Shown: positions 17,665 to 27,001, numbered from the stretch's first letter. The stretch: 64,000 bases of DNA from Bacillota bacterium (GCA_023458375.1 JAEWZT010000003.1:124001-188000), one strand, 5' to 3'. Numbers and translations: made by a program. The notes: generated by a model not told the origin, from the letters alone.

Positions 17665-18162
17665 ATGGCGGAAGTGTCAAACGGCACTAAAATGACGCAA
17701 AAAAGATACGACGAACTGACCGAGCGTCTCAATTATCTCAAAATGGAGGCGCGGCAGGAAGTTTCCCGCAGAATCGGAGAAGCGAGAAGTTTCGGCGACA
17801 TATCGGAAAACGCCGAATACGATTCCGCGAAAGACGAACAGGCGCTCATAGAGGGTGAAATAATTGAGCTTGACAACCAGCTGCGAAACGCCCAAATCAT
17901 TTCGGAAAACGACAAAGACACATCGGTAGTTAAAATGGGCTTTACCGTGCGCGTGCAAAACCTCACCAAGGGCGGAACGAAAGACTATATCATTTTGGGT
18001 TCAAGCGAGGTGGATATTTTTAGCAACCCCGTAAAAATCAGCAACGAGGGACCTTTGGGCAAGGCGCTTTTAGGCAAAAAAGTGGGGGAAAAACTCACCG
18101 TAACGCTTCCTAAGGGAGAAACCTCACAATTAAAGATAATAAAGATTATAGGTATGGAATAA
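17665..18162 (+). CDS. greA: Transcription elongation factor GreA
   Basis: 165 residues. It rescues backtracked RNA polymerase by stimulating transcript cleavage. The N-terminal antiparallel coiled coil (about 10-85) carries the tip acidic residues in the family motif (DISENAEYDSAKDEQ, about 46-60). The C-terminal FKBP-like domain ends at 165 (GKKVGEKLTVTLPKGE). AGGAGG lies 10 bases before the ATG. The stop codon overlaps the lysS ATG by one base, giving a greA-lysS operon, an arrangement known in many Firmicutes. Confidence 0.96.
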   Translation: MAEVSNGTKMTQKRYDELTERLNYLKMEARQEVSRRIGEARSFGDISENAEYDSAKDEQALIEGEIIELDNQLRNAQIISENDKDTSVVKMGFTVRVQNLTKGGTKDYIILGSSEVDIFSNPVKISNEGPLGKALLGKKVGEKLTVTLPKGETSQLKIIKIIGME

Positions 18163-19700
18163 TGAAGGGCACAAAAGAAAATAACGAAAAATTAACCGCA
18201 GCCGATACCGTTTTAAACCCTAACGCAAACGCGGCGGAACCCGCGCAGGAGGATATAAGCGAAATATTAAGGGTGCGCCGCGAAAAACTGCAAGCCCTTA
18301 CAGAAAAGGGGCAAAACCCCTTTGTCAAGGTCAAGTATCCCAAAACGCATAACAGTGTTCAAATTATAGAAAATTACGCCGCGCTTGAAAACGCGCAGGT
18401 TTCCGTCGCGGGGCGTATTATCAGCAAGCGCATTATGGGCAAGGCAAGTTTCGCCCACGTTTTAGACGGCGAGGGCACAATTCAGCTTTACGTTAAGCTT
18501 GACAACGTTGACAACTACGACGACTTCAAAGCCTACGACATAGGCGACATTATAGGCTGCCGCGGCGAAGTTTTTAAAACGCACGCGGGGGAGGTTTCGG
18601 TAAAAGTTTCCTCCATTGAGCTTTTGGCAAAGTCGCTTTTGCCTCTGCCCGAAAAGTTCCACGGGCTTAAAGACCAGGAATTAAAATACCGCCAGCGTTA
18701 CGTTGACTTAATAAGTTCCCCCGAAGTTAAGCGCACTTTCGTTACGCGCAGCAAAATAATAAGCGAAATAAGGCGCTATCTTGACAATTTGGGTTTTTTA
18801 GAGGTGGAAACGCCCATTTTATCCCCTTTGGCAAGCGGCGCAAACGCCCGTCCCTTTGTAACGAGGCACAACGCCCTTGACATTGAAATGTATCTGCGCG
18901 TCGCGCCCGAACTTTATTTAAAACGCTTAATTGTAGGCGGCTTTGAAAAGGTTTACGAAATAGGGCGCAATTTCAGAAACGAGGGCATGGACGTTAGGCA
19001 TAACCCAGAGTTCACCATGCTTGAACTTTATCAGGCTTACGTTGACTACCACGCAATGATGGATTTATCGGAGGGTATTTACTGCCACGTCGCCGATAAG
19101 GTGATAGGAAGCAGACAAATCAGCTACGAGGGGGAAATCATTGACCTTGACAACTGGCACAAGCTTTCCATGACGCAAGCCGTTAAAAGATATCTCGGCG
19201 TAGATTTTGAAACGCTTGACGACAAAGGCGCGGTGAAGGCGGCAAAAGACTTGGGCGTTGAACTGCAAGAGCGGCACAATACCTGGGGTTACGCTTTATA
19301 CGAAACGTTTGACCAAAAGGTGGAGTCGCAGCTTATTCAGCCCACTTTTATTTACGACTATCCTGTGGAAGTTTCCCCTTTGGCTAAGAAAAAGCCTGCC
19401 GACGGCAGGCTCACGGAGCGCTTTGAGTTCTTTATTTCGGCGCGCGAAATGGGCAACGCTTTTTCAGAGCTTAACGACCCCATTGACCAGCAGGCTAGGT
19501 TTATGGAACAGGCAAAGCAAAAGGCAAAGGGCGACGACGAATCCATGATGACGGACGACGACTATGTCAACGCTTTAAGCTACGGCTTAGCGCCCACGGG
19601 CGGACTTGGAATAGGTCTTGACAGAATGATAATGCTCTTTACTGACAGCCATTCAATAAGAGACGTGCTGCTTTTTCCCACTATGAAACCCAACAAATAA
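18162..19700 (+). CDS. lysS: Lysyl-tRNA synthetase, class II
   Basis: 512 residues, somewhat longer than usual because of an N-terminal, poorly conserved tail of about 20 residues rich in Asn/Ala. An OB-fold anticodon-binding domain (about 70-165) precedes the class II core. Motif 1 lies near residue 225, motif 2 as FRNEGMDVRHNPEFTMLELY (about 275-294), motif 3 as GLGIGLDRMIMLF (about 484-496). Translationally coupled to greA by a TAATG overlap. A terminator follows. Confidence 0.96.
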   Translation: MKGTKENNEKLTAADTVLNPNANAAEPAQEDISEILRVRREKLQALTEKGQNPFVKVKYPKTHNSVQIIENYAALENAQVSVAGRIISKRIMGKASFAHVLDGEGTIQLYVKLDNVDNYDDFKAYDIGDIIGCRGEVFKTHAGEVSVKVSSIELLAKSLLPLPEKFHGLKDQELKYRQRYVDLISSPEVKRTFVTRSKIISEIRRYLDNLGFLEVETPILSPLASGANARPFVTRHNALDIEMYLRVAPELYLKRLIVGGFEKVYEIGRNFRNEGMDVRHNPEFTMLELYQAYVDYHAMMDLSEGIYCHVADKVIGSRQISYEGEIIDLDNWHKLSMTQAVKRYLGVDFETLDDKGAVKAAKDLGVELQERHNTWGYALYETFDQKVESQLIQPTFIYDYPVEVSPLAKKKPADGRLTERFEFFISAREMGNAFSELNDPIDQQARFMEQAKQKAKGDDESMMTDDDYVNALSYGLAPTGGLGIGLDRMIMLFTDSHSIRDVLLFPTMKPNK

Positions 19701-19724
19701 TAAAGCAACTTAATGTTTCAATAC

Positions 19725-19763
19725 AAAAAAGCGCCTTATACGTTTGTAAGGGCTTTTTATTTT
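19725..19763 (+). terminator. Rho-independent terminator after lysS
   Basis: Stem of 12 pairs with one bulged G (left arm from 19726, right arm to 19758), then a T-rich tail. Confidence 0.8.
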
Positions 19764-19948
19764 ACCGTTAGAATGTATCGTTAATTATATTGCTATCCTT
19801 TGGCAAAGTTTTAGTTTATTTTTGTTTTTCGCCAAATAATTTTGTTAATTTTGGCGGCATTAAACATAAGCTTTTTGCATTTGTTTTGCGCTAAGTTTCA
19901 AGCTTTTTATCCACTCAAAAGCGGCAAGTCAAAGAGAGGATAGAAAAA

Positions 19949-20638
19949 TCACGCTTCGCTTCCTGTTTCCTCACCCTTCATCACCGCGACTAAGCGTTTA
20001 AACGAGGAGGAGTTTTGCACCAACGCAAAGACGATTAAAACCAGCAGCATGTCGGGCAAAACCGTTACGCATTGATACAGCAAGGAATAAAGCCAAACAT
20101 TCATGCCCTCGGGCGCAGAAATTCCGAAAAACACCGCCCCCGAAAGAAAACTCGCCGAAAAACGCCCCGCAAGCGCGATTAAAGTGCCTAAAATATAGGG
20201 CTGTTTGCTTTTTGTCGCAAGCCCCGCAAGCCCTACCAGCCCGAACGCCACAATATAATCTAAAAGCACCTGCACAACGCCCCCCGAAGCGTCAAGCCCG
20301 AAAAGCATATCTACCAGCCCATAAGCTACCGCTACCAATAGCCCTTTAACGGGTCCGAACACTACGGCATATAAAATAATGGGAAACATTCTCAAAAGCG
20401 TTACGCTGCCGGAAATTCCCCCCATAAGCGCACCCGTTTTTAGCTTGAACAGGTTTAAAATGGCGGCGAGGGCGACGACTATTCCGCCGTAGACAATGGA
20501 GCGCGTTGAAAGCTTTGAGGCGCTTTTGCGAGTTAACAAAAACAAGGCGAAAGCGGCAAAACCCAAAACTACCGCCATGCCTATTTGAACCCATTGGTTT
20601 TCCCAAATACTTCCCGACATTAAAAGCGCGTTAAACAT
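19949..20638 (-). CDS. thiT: Thiamine ECF transporter S component (ThiT-like)
   Basis: 229 residues with six predicted transmembrane helices. It binds thiamine and works with a shared EcfA1A2T energising module that is not in this window. The stretch GSVTLLRMFPIILYAVVFGP (about 78-97) corresponds to the ThiT/YuaJ substrate-site region. The first helix pair is longer than in most ThiT proteins. Identity is strongly supported by a TPP riboswitch directly upstream on the same strand. AGGAG lies 9 bases before the ATG. Confidence 0.92.
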   Translation of the reverse strand: MFNALLMSGSIWENQWVQIGMAVVLGFAAFALFLLTRKSASKLSTRSIVYGGIVVALAAILNLFKLKTGALMGGISGSVTLLRMFPIILYAVVFGPVKGLLVAVAYGLVDMLFGLDASGGVVQVLLDYIVAFGLVGLAGLATKSKQPYILGTLIALAGRFSASFLSGAVFFGISAPEGMNVWLYSLLYQCVTVLPDMLLVLIVFALVQNSSSFKRLVAVMKGEETGSEA

Positions 20639-20652
20639 AATTTTTTCTCCTA

Positions 20653-20686
20653 AAATAAAAAGCGTTCCGGCGCTAAAAACCGAAAC
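20653..20686 (-). terminator. Expression-platform terminator of the TPP riboswitch
   Basis: Minus strand: 7-pair stem (20686-20680 with 20670-20664, one G-T pair), 9-base loop, then a T-rich run. It lies between the aptamer and the thiT ribosome binding site, consistent with TPP-induced premature termination. Confidence 0.65.
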
Positions 20687-20694
20687 ACTACATC

Positions 20695-20766
20695 AAACTT
20701 CCCAGTCAGGCATTATCCTGTCAGGTTGTGTGGGTATTATCTCAGCCTTTTTGGCACCCCAAGTTT
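20695..20766 (-). promoter_or_regulatory. TPP riboswitch (THI element) controlling thiT
   Basis: Minus strand. It shows the conserved thi-box elements in order: GGGGTGCC, GGCTGAGATAATACCC, ACCTGA, GGATAATGCC and GGGAA. P1 is formed by AAACTT (20766-20761) with AAGTTT (20700-20695). Confidence 0.95.
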
Positions 20767-20896
20767 TATTCAATTACGGTTTTATTATAGCCTTTATATT
20801 TTCATTGTCAAGGAAAAGGGGAAAATTATGCTTAATATATTATAAATATTTAATAAGTTGGTGTATAATGACAATAAATCGGGGGAGGTGCGCGTT

Positions 20897-21466
20897 ATGT
20901 ATAAGTTTTTTGCCTTCATTTCCAGAATGAAATATATTGACAGGTGGAGCCTGATGCGCAATTCCGTAAAAGAAAACGTGTCTGAGCACTCCCACGCCGT
21001 GGCAATTATTGCCCACGCCCTTGCAATAATTGCCAACGTCTATTTTGAGGAAGATTTAGACGCCAATTCGGTGGCGGTGCGCGCGCTTTTTCACGAGAGC
21101 AGCGAGGTCATAACGGGAGACTTGCCCACCCCTATAAAATATTATAACTGCGAAATAAACGACGCTTATAAAAAGCTGGAATACGTAGCCAACGATAAAT
21201 TGCTCACGCTTTTGCCCCAAGAGATGCAAGATGTTTACGCCGATATCTTAAACGCCCGCGGAAGCGAATACCGCTACGTCAAATACGCCGATAAGATTTG
21301 CGCCCTCATTAAGTGCATAGAGGAGCAAAATGCGGGCAATACTGAATTTGAGAGGGCGAGAAAAACTATCGCCGTTGAGATTGAGGGCTTTGAAAACCCC
21401 GCGGTAGACTACTTTATGGAAAACTTTATAACGCCCTTTTCCTTAACCCTTGACGAACTGGGTTGA
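20897..21466 (+). CDS. yfbR: HD-domain 5'-deoxynucleotidase (YfbR-like)
   Basis: 189 residues. It dephosphorylates dNMPs to deoxynucleosides, using a metal bound by an HD superfamily site. Visible are the SEHSHAVA motif (about 32-39), the HESSE helix (about 66-70) and TGDLPTPIKY (about 73-82), the latter diagnostic of YfbR. The start is ATG 20897, preceded by GGGGGAGGTG; the upstream in-frame ATG at 20858 lies in the promoter. First gene of a three-gene run with the ABC-like protein and the S41 protease. Confidence 0.88.
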   Translation: MYKFFAFISRMKYIDRWSLMRNSVKENVSEHSHAVAIIAHALAIIANVYFEEDLDANSVAVRALFHESSEVITGDLPTPIKYYNCEINDAYKKLEYVANDKLLTLLPQEMQDVYADILNARGSEYRYVKYADKICALIKCIEEQNAGNTEFERARKTIAVEIEGFENPAVDYFMENFITPFSLTLDELG

Positions 21467-21469
21467 AAT

Positions 21470-22132
21470 ATGGGCTTATTTGAGTTTGTAAAAGTATCAA
21501 AGCGCTACCATTATGAAAAATTCGACGTAATCAAAGACTTTGATTTGTCAATAGGCGAAGGTGAAACGCACACCGTTATGCTTGAAGTGCAGTCAGGCAA
21601 AAGCACGCTGGCTAAGCTTTTGACGGGCGTAATTAAACCCACGCAGGGGGAAATGTGTTTTAAGGGCGAAAGCTACTCTTTTTCAACGCACGACAAGGGT
21701 ATCATGTATGTCGGCGAAGAACCTTTGTATTTTAAAAACAGAAGCGTTTATTTTAATTTGGCGTATCCGTTAAAAATCCGCAAATGCTCAAATACAGAGA
21801 CAGGGAAAGAAATTAACAGAATAAACGCAGACTATAACTTAGACTTAGAAAAAAAGGCAAAAAATCTTACCCCGAAAGAACTGTGTTCGCTGCTTTGCGC
21901 CAGAGGGGAAACGAGAAAAATTTCGCTGCTTGTTTTAGACGGCGTCAAAGGGGAATGTTTTGAAAGGCTTTGCGCCTTTGCGGAAAAGAAGAAATGCGCC
22001 CTTTTAATTTTGACAGGCGACATTGCACAGGCAAAGGGGCGCGTTACGGTGGTTCAAAATAAAGAAATAATTTACCGAGGCGACGCTGGCGGCGCCGCGC
22101 AGACAATTCAAAATACATTGTGGCTTACTTAG
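21470..22132 (+). CDS. Degenerate ABC-type ATPase-like protein
   Basis: 220 residues with the overall ABC nucleotide-binding fold. FEFVKVSKRYHYEKFDVIKDFDLSI resembles the A-loop strand. The Walker A is MLEVQSGKSTLAKLL, keeping GKST but lacking the leading Gly. The signature region reads NLTPKELCSLLCARG instead of LSGGQ-R-ARA. Walker B is LLVLDG without the catalytic Glu. No H-loop His is seen. ATP hydrolysis is therefore doubtful; it may bind nucleotide or act as a structural or regulatory partner, or be an early pseudogene still in frame. It begins 3 bases after yfbR with no clear ribosome binding site, so it is probably translationally coupled. No permease gene nearby. Confidence 0.7.
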   Translation: MGLFEFVKVSKRYHYEKFDVIKDFDLSIGEGETHTVMLEVQSGKSTLAKLLTGVIKPTQGEMCFKGESYSFSTHDKGIMYVGEEPLYFKNRSVYFNLAYPLKIRKCSNTETGKEINRINADYNLDLEKKAKNLTPKELCSLLCARGETRKISLLVLDGVKGECFERLCAFAEKKKCALLILTGDIAQAKGRVTVVQNKEIIYRGDAGGAAQTIQNTLWLT

Positions 22133-22146
22133 TCAAAGGGATAAAA

Positions 22147-23568
22147 ATGAAAAAATCTTTAAAAAAACTGAGCTTGATGCTTGCCTTAGCGTTAATTGCG
22201 TTTACATTTTGCGGCTGTTCTTTCCTTTGGTCGCTTTTTCCTTCTTATAATGTAAACGAATACGCAGAAGCTATTACGCAAACAGCTTTAAATTATCTTC
22301 AAAACGTCTTTGTAAACGAACTTACCGACGAACAGATGATTCAAGCCGCCTTAAACGGCGCCAACCAGATTTTACAAACTTATGACAACTACGGTTATTT
22401 TTTGACGCCGCAGCAGCTTTATGATTTGGAAAATCCCCAGCCCGCGGGCAGCGACGGCAAGTTTTTCGGTTTTACCTATGTTCAAATACAATATGTGGGA
22501 TTATATATCACTTCGGTTGTGGTAGACAGCCAAGCATATTGGCAGGGGTTAAAAGCGGGGGATTTGATTGTAGGCATTACGCAGCTTGACGGAAGCCCCT
22601 TAACTTACCAAGAAGAGGAGCAAACCAAAACTCTTGACGTGCGGTTGGCGGAACTTAGCGCTTTAAAAAGCCGTTTGGGCTTAGAGGCGGGCAGTGATAC
22701 CTATAAATTTACCGTTATAAGAAACGCCACCTCCGAGCAGTGCTTTGAGGACGGGGAAACGGGCACGCTTGAAATAAGGCGTTCGGGAACGTATAACGAC
22801 AACCAAAACGAAAGCAACTCTATGTATTTTGTGGAATATTACGGCGGCAAAAAAGACGGCGTAATGGTGGGCAACGTAAGCAGCAAAACCGTCGCGTTAA
22901 GGTCTTTGTCGCAGCTTGACGGCAGCAACGTTGGGTATATCCGTATTTTAGAGTTTAGCAAATACGAAATAAACGGCAAGAAGGTAGGCACTTCCGACGA
23001 GGTAGAAAGGGCTTTAAAGGCGCTTAAAGCGGCGGGGAAAACAAAAATTATCATTGACTTGCAAGATAATCCCGGCGGCTCTGTAAGCGAAGTTGTGGGC
23101 GTCGCAAGCTTTTTCATCACAAAGCCCTTAACTTTCAGCCTTAAAGTTGCCTCGTTAGAAGACAGAGAGGGCAACTCAGAAGACTATACCGCCACTGTAA
23201 AATATTCCAGTTACTTTAACGGCGACAGCGGAAACATTGTTGTGCTTACCAATGCAAACTCGGCAAGCGGAAGCGAAATGCTTTTGGGCGCCATACTTGA
23301 CTACGGCACGGGCGTGCATGTCGGGTCAACGACCTTTGGCAAGGGCATAGCGCAAAGCTACGACAAATTAACCTCGCTTACAGGCAAGGCTATTGATGTA
23401 AACGGCAACGAAATAACTTATAACTACGGAATATATTTGACGATAGCTTACTATTACAGCCCCAACCATATAAATATTCACGGCGTAGGCTATACGCCCC
23501 AGCAGGAGAATATTATAACGGATTATCAGAGTCAAATGCAAAGGGCGCTGGATTTGTTAAGCAAATAA
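22147..23568 (+). CDS. S41 (C-terminal processing) family peptidase, lipoprotein
   Basis: 473 residues. The signal peptide MKKSLKKLSLMLALALIAF ends in an FCGC lipobox, so it is membrane-anchored outside the cell. A PDZ-like region (about 110-190) precedes the S41 catalytic domain. The Ser/Lys dyad is inferred as S374 (SASGSE) and K399 (FGKG), 25 residues apart as in E. coli Tsp. The start at 22147 is preceded by AAAGGG; the in-frame ATG at 22120 would overlap the ABC gene and precede the signal peptide. It likely trims extracytoplasmic proteins. A strong terminator follows at 23690. Confidence 0.88.
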   Translation: MKKSLKKLSLMLALALIAFTFCGCSFLWSLFPSYNVNEYAEAITQTALNYLQNVFVNELTDEQMIQAALNGANQILQTYDNYGYFLTPQQLYDLENPQPAGSDGKFFGFTYVQIQYVGLYITSVVVDSQAYWQGLKAGDLIVGITQLDGSPLTYQEEEQTKTLDVRLAELSALKSRLGLEAGSDTYKFTVIRNATSEQCFEDGETGTLEIRRSGTYNDNQNESNSMYFVEYYGGKKDGVMVGNVSSKTVALRSLSQLDGSNVGYIRILEFSKYEINGKKVGTSDEVERALKALKAAGKTKIIIDLQDNPGGSVSEVVGVASFFITKPLTFSLKVASLEDREGNSEDYTATVKYSSYFNGDSGNIVVLTNANSASGSEMLLGAILDYGTGVHVGSTTFGKGIAQSYDKLTSLTGKAIDVNGNEITYNYGIYLTIAYYYSPNHINIHGVGYTPQQENIITDYQSQMQRALDLLSK

Positions 23569-23963
23569 ATAATGTTTTAAAAACAAAGTATCTATAACAA
23601 AGTAAAGGAAAAAAGAGATAAAAGATAGGTAAAACAAAGGAAAAAGAGCGGCTTTTACGGGGTAAAAATAAAGACAAATAATAAACAATAAGGGCTTTTA
23701 AAAGCCCTTTTTTGTTTTCCGTTAATTTTGAGATTATGCAAAAAACAGCGCCTTGCGGCGCATCGTTTTTAAAGCGTTTAGAAACTTGTTAGCACACATG
23801 CGCGGTAGTTTGACATAGCCGTCATATTAGGGTTTTCGGCGTCATTAATATCTGTTAAGCGCAAACAATAAGCAAGTCCCCATAAAACGCAATTTACGGG
23901 GATATTTTTTAAAAGTATGCAGTTATGTCTTTTGCGGCGTTTACTGCCGCCGCGAGGGTGCGT
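23569..23963. other. Intergenic with terminator
   Basis: It contains the S41 terminator and otherwise no gene signal in about 390 bases between convergent genes. Confidence 0.5.
23690..23720 (+). terminator. Rho-independent terminator after the S41 peptidase
   Basis: Perfect 20-base palindrome (23690-23709), followed by T6-G-T4. Confidence 0.85.
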
Positions 23964-24197
23964 TTACTCGTCCAGCAGCTTTGAAATCAAACTGTCCAGG
24001 CGTTCTCTTTGTTCTTTGCTCAAAAAGGGCGCTACGCTTTTAGAAAACTGCAAAAGCTGGTCGTTGGAAAGGGAACCTTCCTTTTTTTGTGTCAAAACCT
24101 TTTTGAAAATATCTTTTACAAGCTGGTCTTCGCCCTTGTTCCCGTAGTATTTCGCAGCTTCGTTAAACTCCTTTAAGCGCTTGTTGACTTCGTCCAT
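23964..24197 (-). CDS. Small helical protein of unknown function
   Basis: 77 residues, highly charged and predicted all-helical (begins MDEVNKRLKEFNEAAKYYGN). The start at 24197 is chosen because AAAGGAGG lies 7 bases upstream; the longer frame to 24302 overlaps the divergent gene. No family recognised. It is divergent from the 203-residue protein at 24275 and may share a regulatory region with it. Confidence 0.65.
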   Translation of the reverse strand: MDEVNKRLKEFNEAAKYYGNKGEDQLVKDIFKKVLTQKKEGSLSNDQLLQFSKSVAPFLSKEQRERLDSLISKLLDE

Positions 24198-24274
24198 CTT
24201 TGCCTCCTTTACAAAACTCTCACTATCAATATATATTCTGCATACAATATAATATTCAAAGGTGGGGTAAGACG

Positions 24275-24886
24275 ATGAATTTAATGCTTCTTGCGCTGGC
24301 ATTTCTTTTTTTATCGCAGGGAAATTTGCTGGGCTCTTCGCCGCAAAAGCCGCAGGGACAGGGGCATGGCTTTGACGCCAATTCCATTTTTTCTGTTTTA
24401 GGGAAGATGAACGACGGCAAAGGCCTTGATATGCAAACTATTTTAGAATTGATGTCTAATCCCGCAGTCGCGGGCATTTTGTCAAGCCTTTTGGGAAAAA
24501 AAAGCGAGAGCGGCAGCCAAAACGAAACGAGCGTAAAAGAAGACAAAGGCGCGCCTTTTGAGGGGGAAAAGCAAGAAAAAGCGCAAGAGGAAAAGGGGAC
24601 GTTGGACAATTTAAAAGAGCAAAGCCAAAGGGATGAAAGGCAGGAGGGGAACAAAAAGCAAGAAAACCAAAGCCAGAAAACGCAGGCGCCTGCGGAAGAG
24701 TTTTTTTCTCCCAAACAACTTGTAATAGAGCAAAAAGAAGAAAAGGAAAAGCCCATAGAAATATACAGCCGCGAAGAGCAGGAAAGGGAAGAGTTTTTCG
24801 CCCCCGTAGCGCAAATTGCCACAACGAAAGTAAGCAAAGAGCTATACGGCATTTACGACAACTGGTATAACAAAAAGGGCAGGTGA
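24275..24886 (+). CDS. Hydrophobic-N-terminus, Glu/Gln/Lys-rich protein of unknown function
   Basis: 203 residues. It starts with a short hydrophobic segment (MNLMLLALAFLFLSQGNLL) that could be a signal anchor. A region follows with DMQTILELMSNPAVAGILSSLLG (about 54-76). After that comes about 80 residues of low-complexity Glu/Gln/Lys, and a conserved-looking C-terminal end, YGIYDNWYNKKGR. GGTGGGG lies in front of the ATG at 24275; the upstream in-frame ATG at 24200 lies in the divergent promoter region. Function unknown. Confidence 0.6.
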   Translation: MNLMLLALAFLFLSQGNLLGSSPQKPQGQGHGFDANSIFSVLGKMNDGKGLDMQTILELMSNPAVAGILSSLLGKKSESGSQNETSVKEDKGAPFEGEKQEKAQEEKGTLDNLKEQSQRDERQEGNKKQENQSQKTQAPAEEFFSPKQLVIEQKEEKEKPIEIYSREEQEREEFFAPVAQIATTKVSKELYGIYDNWYNKKGR

Positions 24887-25391
24887 AAAATACATACAGG
24901 AAATGCGTTCAGAAGATAAAAAACGCGAAATAAGTTTGCCTCGCTAACCGAAATGCCCTGTCGGACGGGCGTGCGCGAGTTTGCGGCAATTGCGGCGTTA
25001 TTTAAAGACAAAAAATATAACAAATTGCGACAAGCTTAGCACTTGACTAAACGCGTTTGCATAAAGCAGGTATCGGCTTTACATATTTAAAATATTTATG
25101 CGTTAAATCAGATACAGCCCATTTTTATGCAAATCTAAGTTGCAAAAGCAATAAAATCGTGCGGGCAAAACCAAGCGGAAACAGGTTCAAGCGGCGAGTA
25201 ATTAGACTTAAAAGAATAGGTTAAGAGAGTTTGTGCTTTCTCGCCTCGCCTTGTTTGCATAAGTGTAAAGTTTTTGTTAGTTTTTAATGTATCTAGAAAC
25301 TATAAATATTTTAGCAAAAATTATAAATAGATTTTAAAAATTTCCGTAATATTTAAACTTAGCAAAAAATTAACGATAAATGAAACGAAAA
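24887..25391. other. Intergenic region with short coding-like fragments
   Basis: About 500 bases. A 28-codon frame from 24953 (MPCRTGVREFAAIAALFKDK...) reads like a gene tail but has no ribosome binding site. The rest is AT-rich with no signal. Confidence 0.35.
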
Positions 25392-25419
25392 TAAAAAAGA
25401 CCGTCAAAACTGGCGGTCT
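25392..25419 (-). terminator. Rho-independent terminator of the obg-yhbY operon
   Basis: Minus strand: 8-pair stem (25419-25412 with 25405-25398, one G-T pair), 6-base loop, T6 tail, 22 bases after the yhbY stop. Confidence 0.85.
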
Positions 25420-25441
25420 ATAATTTACAGATTAGCAAAGC

Positions 25442-25732
25442 TTACAGCAAATGCTCAATTTCCTTTTTGTCGCTCAGTTTGTAAAAAACTATTTTGCTTC
25501 CCATGGTGTGCACCACTTCGCTTTGGGTTTTTCGGGCGATTTTCGCCGCGGCGTCCTCTTTGTCAATTAAGCTTGAAGGCAAAAGCGACACCTTTACAAT
25601 TTCTTTGTGGAAAAGGGCGCGCGAAACTTCTTCAACCAAAGCTTCGTTTATACCTTTTTTACCTATGTTTACAGCCGTCTTATCCTTTGCGGCAACGCCC
25701 TTTAAAACACTTCTTTCTTTTGCAGTCAACAT
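25442..25732 (-). CDS. yhbY: YhbY family (CRM domain) RNA-binding protein
   Basis: 96 residues, the whole protein being one CRM/CRS1-YhbY domain. It begins with the family opening LTAKERSVLKGVA and has the GxxG-type RNA-binding loop in NIGKKGI (about 22-28). It associates with pre-50S ribosomal particles. GGAG precedes the ATG, which lies 3 bases after the obg stop, so the two are co-transcribed as in many Firmicutes. Confidence 0.93.
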   Translation of the reverse strand: MLTAKERSVLKGVAAKDKTAVNIGKKGINEALVEEVSRALFHKEIVKVSLLPSSLIDKEDAAAKIARKTQSEVVHTMGSKIVFYKLSDKKEIEHLL

Positions 25733-25735
25733 ATT

Positions 25736-27001
25736 TTACTCCATATATTCAAATTCTAAATCGGCGATAATGACCGTGTCGCCCTCTTTCATACCGCTTG
25801 CTTTAAGCTTGGAAATTACCCCCCTTGAAATAAGCGTTTTTTGAAAGAAATTAAAGCTGTCGGGGTCATTTAAATAAACTTTCCTTTGCAAATCCTCCGC
25901 AAGCCCGCCGCTTACCTCAAATACACCTTCGCCAACCAAAGAAACCGTATACTGCGTGTTGTCTTTTGCCTCAAACTCAAAAGGCTCAAGTTCAATGGGC
26001 TGCGGCTTTGGCAAATTGGGCAGCGTTAGGATTATTTCACCCAAAAGGGGCTTTACCCCCTCGTGAATCGCCGCCATCATGGGAAATATCCTGTATTTTT
26101 TTCCGTATTTTTTTTCAAAAAGTTTGGCGTTTTGTTGAGCGTTGGGCATGTCCATTTTATTTAGCGCCACAATCATGGGCAATGTTGACAAATATTTGCT
26201 GTATTTTTCAAGTTCGGCGTTGATTTTTTCAAAGTCGCTTTGAGGGTCGCGTTCCTCGCTGCCCGAAATATCAATTACATGCACTAACATGCGCACGCGT
26301 TCAATATGCCGCAAAAAAGAATGTCCCAGCCCCGCGCCCTCGCTCGCCCCCTCAATAAGTCCCGGAATATCCGCCATTATAAAGCTTTGGTCGTAGTGGT
26401 TTACTACGCCCAAATTAGGCGAAAGGGTGGTGAAATGATAGTTGGCGATTTTTGGCAAAGCGTTGGAAACCACCGACAGAAGGGTGGATTTTCCCACGTT
26501 GGGGAAGCCTATAAGCCCCACGTCGGCAATGGTTTTGAGTTCTAGTATAATTTTGCGGACGGGCGGGTTTTCCCCGCTTTGGGCAAATCTTGGCGCCTGG
26601 CGGCGCGCGTTTGCAAAGTGATAGTTTCCTCTGCCCCCTCTGCCCCCTTTATAAAGCACGTTTTTTTGTCCGTCGTAATACATATCGGCAATTACCGCGC
26701 CGCTTTCACAGTCTTTTATAACGGTGCCTACGGGGACGTTTATCGTTACGTCTTTGCCCCCCCTGCCGTATTGCTTGTTGCCCAGCCCCTTTTCGCCGTC
26801 GGGGGCAAAAAACTTCTTTTTAAAGTGGAACTCTGAAAGCGTATTAAGGGAGTTGGTGGCAAGAAAAACTATATCGCCCCCCTTTCCGCCGTCGCCCCCG
26901 TCGGGTCCGCCGTTTGGCACAAACTTTTCCGTATGAAAAGTTACGGCGCCGTCGCCGCCTTTGCCGCTTTTTATTGTGATTGTTACTTTATCTAAAAACA
27001 T
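25736..27001 (-). CDS. obgE: GTPase Obg/CgtA
   Basis: 421 residues. The Gly-rich Obg fold (1-157, with SGKGGDGAVTF and GPDGGDGGKGGD) is followed by the GTPase domain with G1 GFPNVGKS, G3 DIPGLIEGAS and G4 NKMD, and then a C-terminal OCT domain (about 335-421). It is essential for 50S maturation and stress control. The start at 27001 (MFLDKVTI) fits the family and has AAAGGA upstream; the frame also opens at a TTG six codons earlier, which I reject. In other Firmicutes obg-yhbY is followed by nadD-yqeK-rsfS; here that second half lies 4 kb away on the other strand. Confidence 0.96.
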   Translation of the reverse strand: MFLDKVTITIKSGKGGDGAVTFHTEKFVPNGGPDGGDGGKGGDIVFLATNSLNTLSEFHFKKKFFAPDGEKGLGNKQYGRGGKDVTINVPVGTVIKDCESGAVIADMYYDGQKNVLYKGGRGGRGNYHFANARRQAPRFAQSGENPPVRKIILELKTIADVGLIGFPNVGKSTLLSVVSNALPKIANYHFTTLSPNLGVVNHYDQSFIMADIPGLIEGASEGAGLGHSFLRHIERVRMLVHVIDISGSEERDPQSDFEKINAELEKYSKYLSTLPMIVALNKMDMPNAQQNAKLFEKKYGKKYRIFPMMAAIHEGVKPLLGEIILTLPNLPKPQPIELEPFEFEAKDNTQYTVSLVGEGVFEVSGGLAEDLQRKVYLNDPDSFNFFQKTLISRGVISKLKASGMKEGDTVIIADLEFEYME

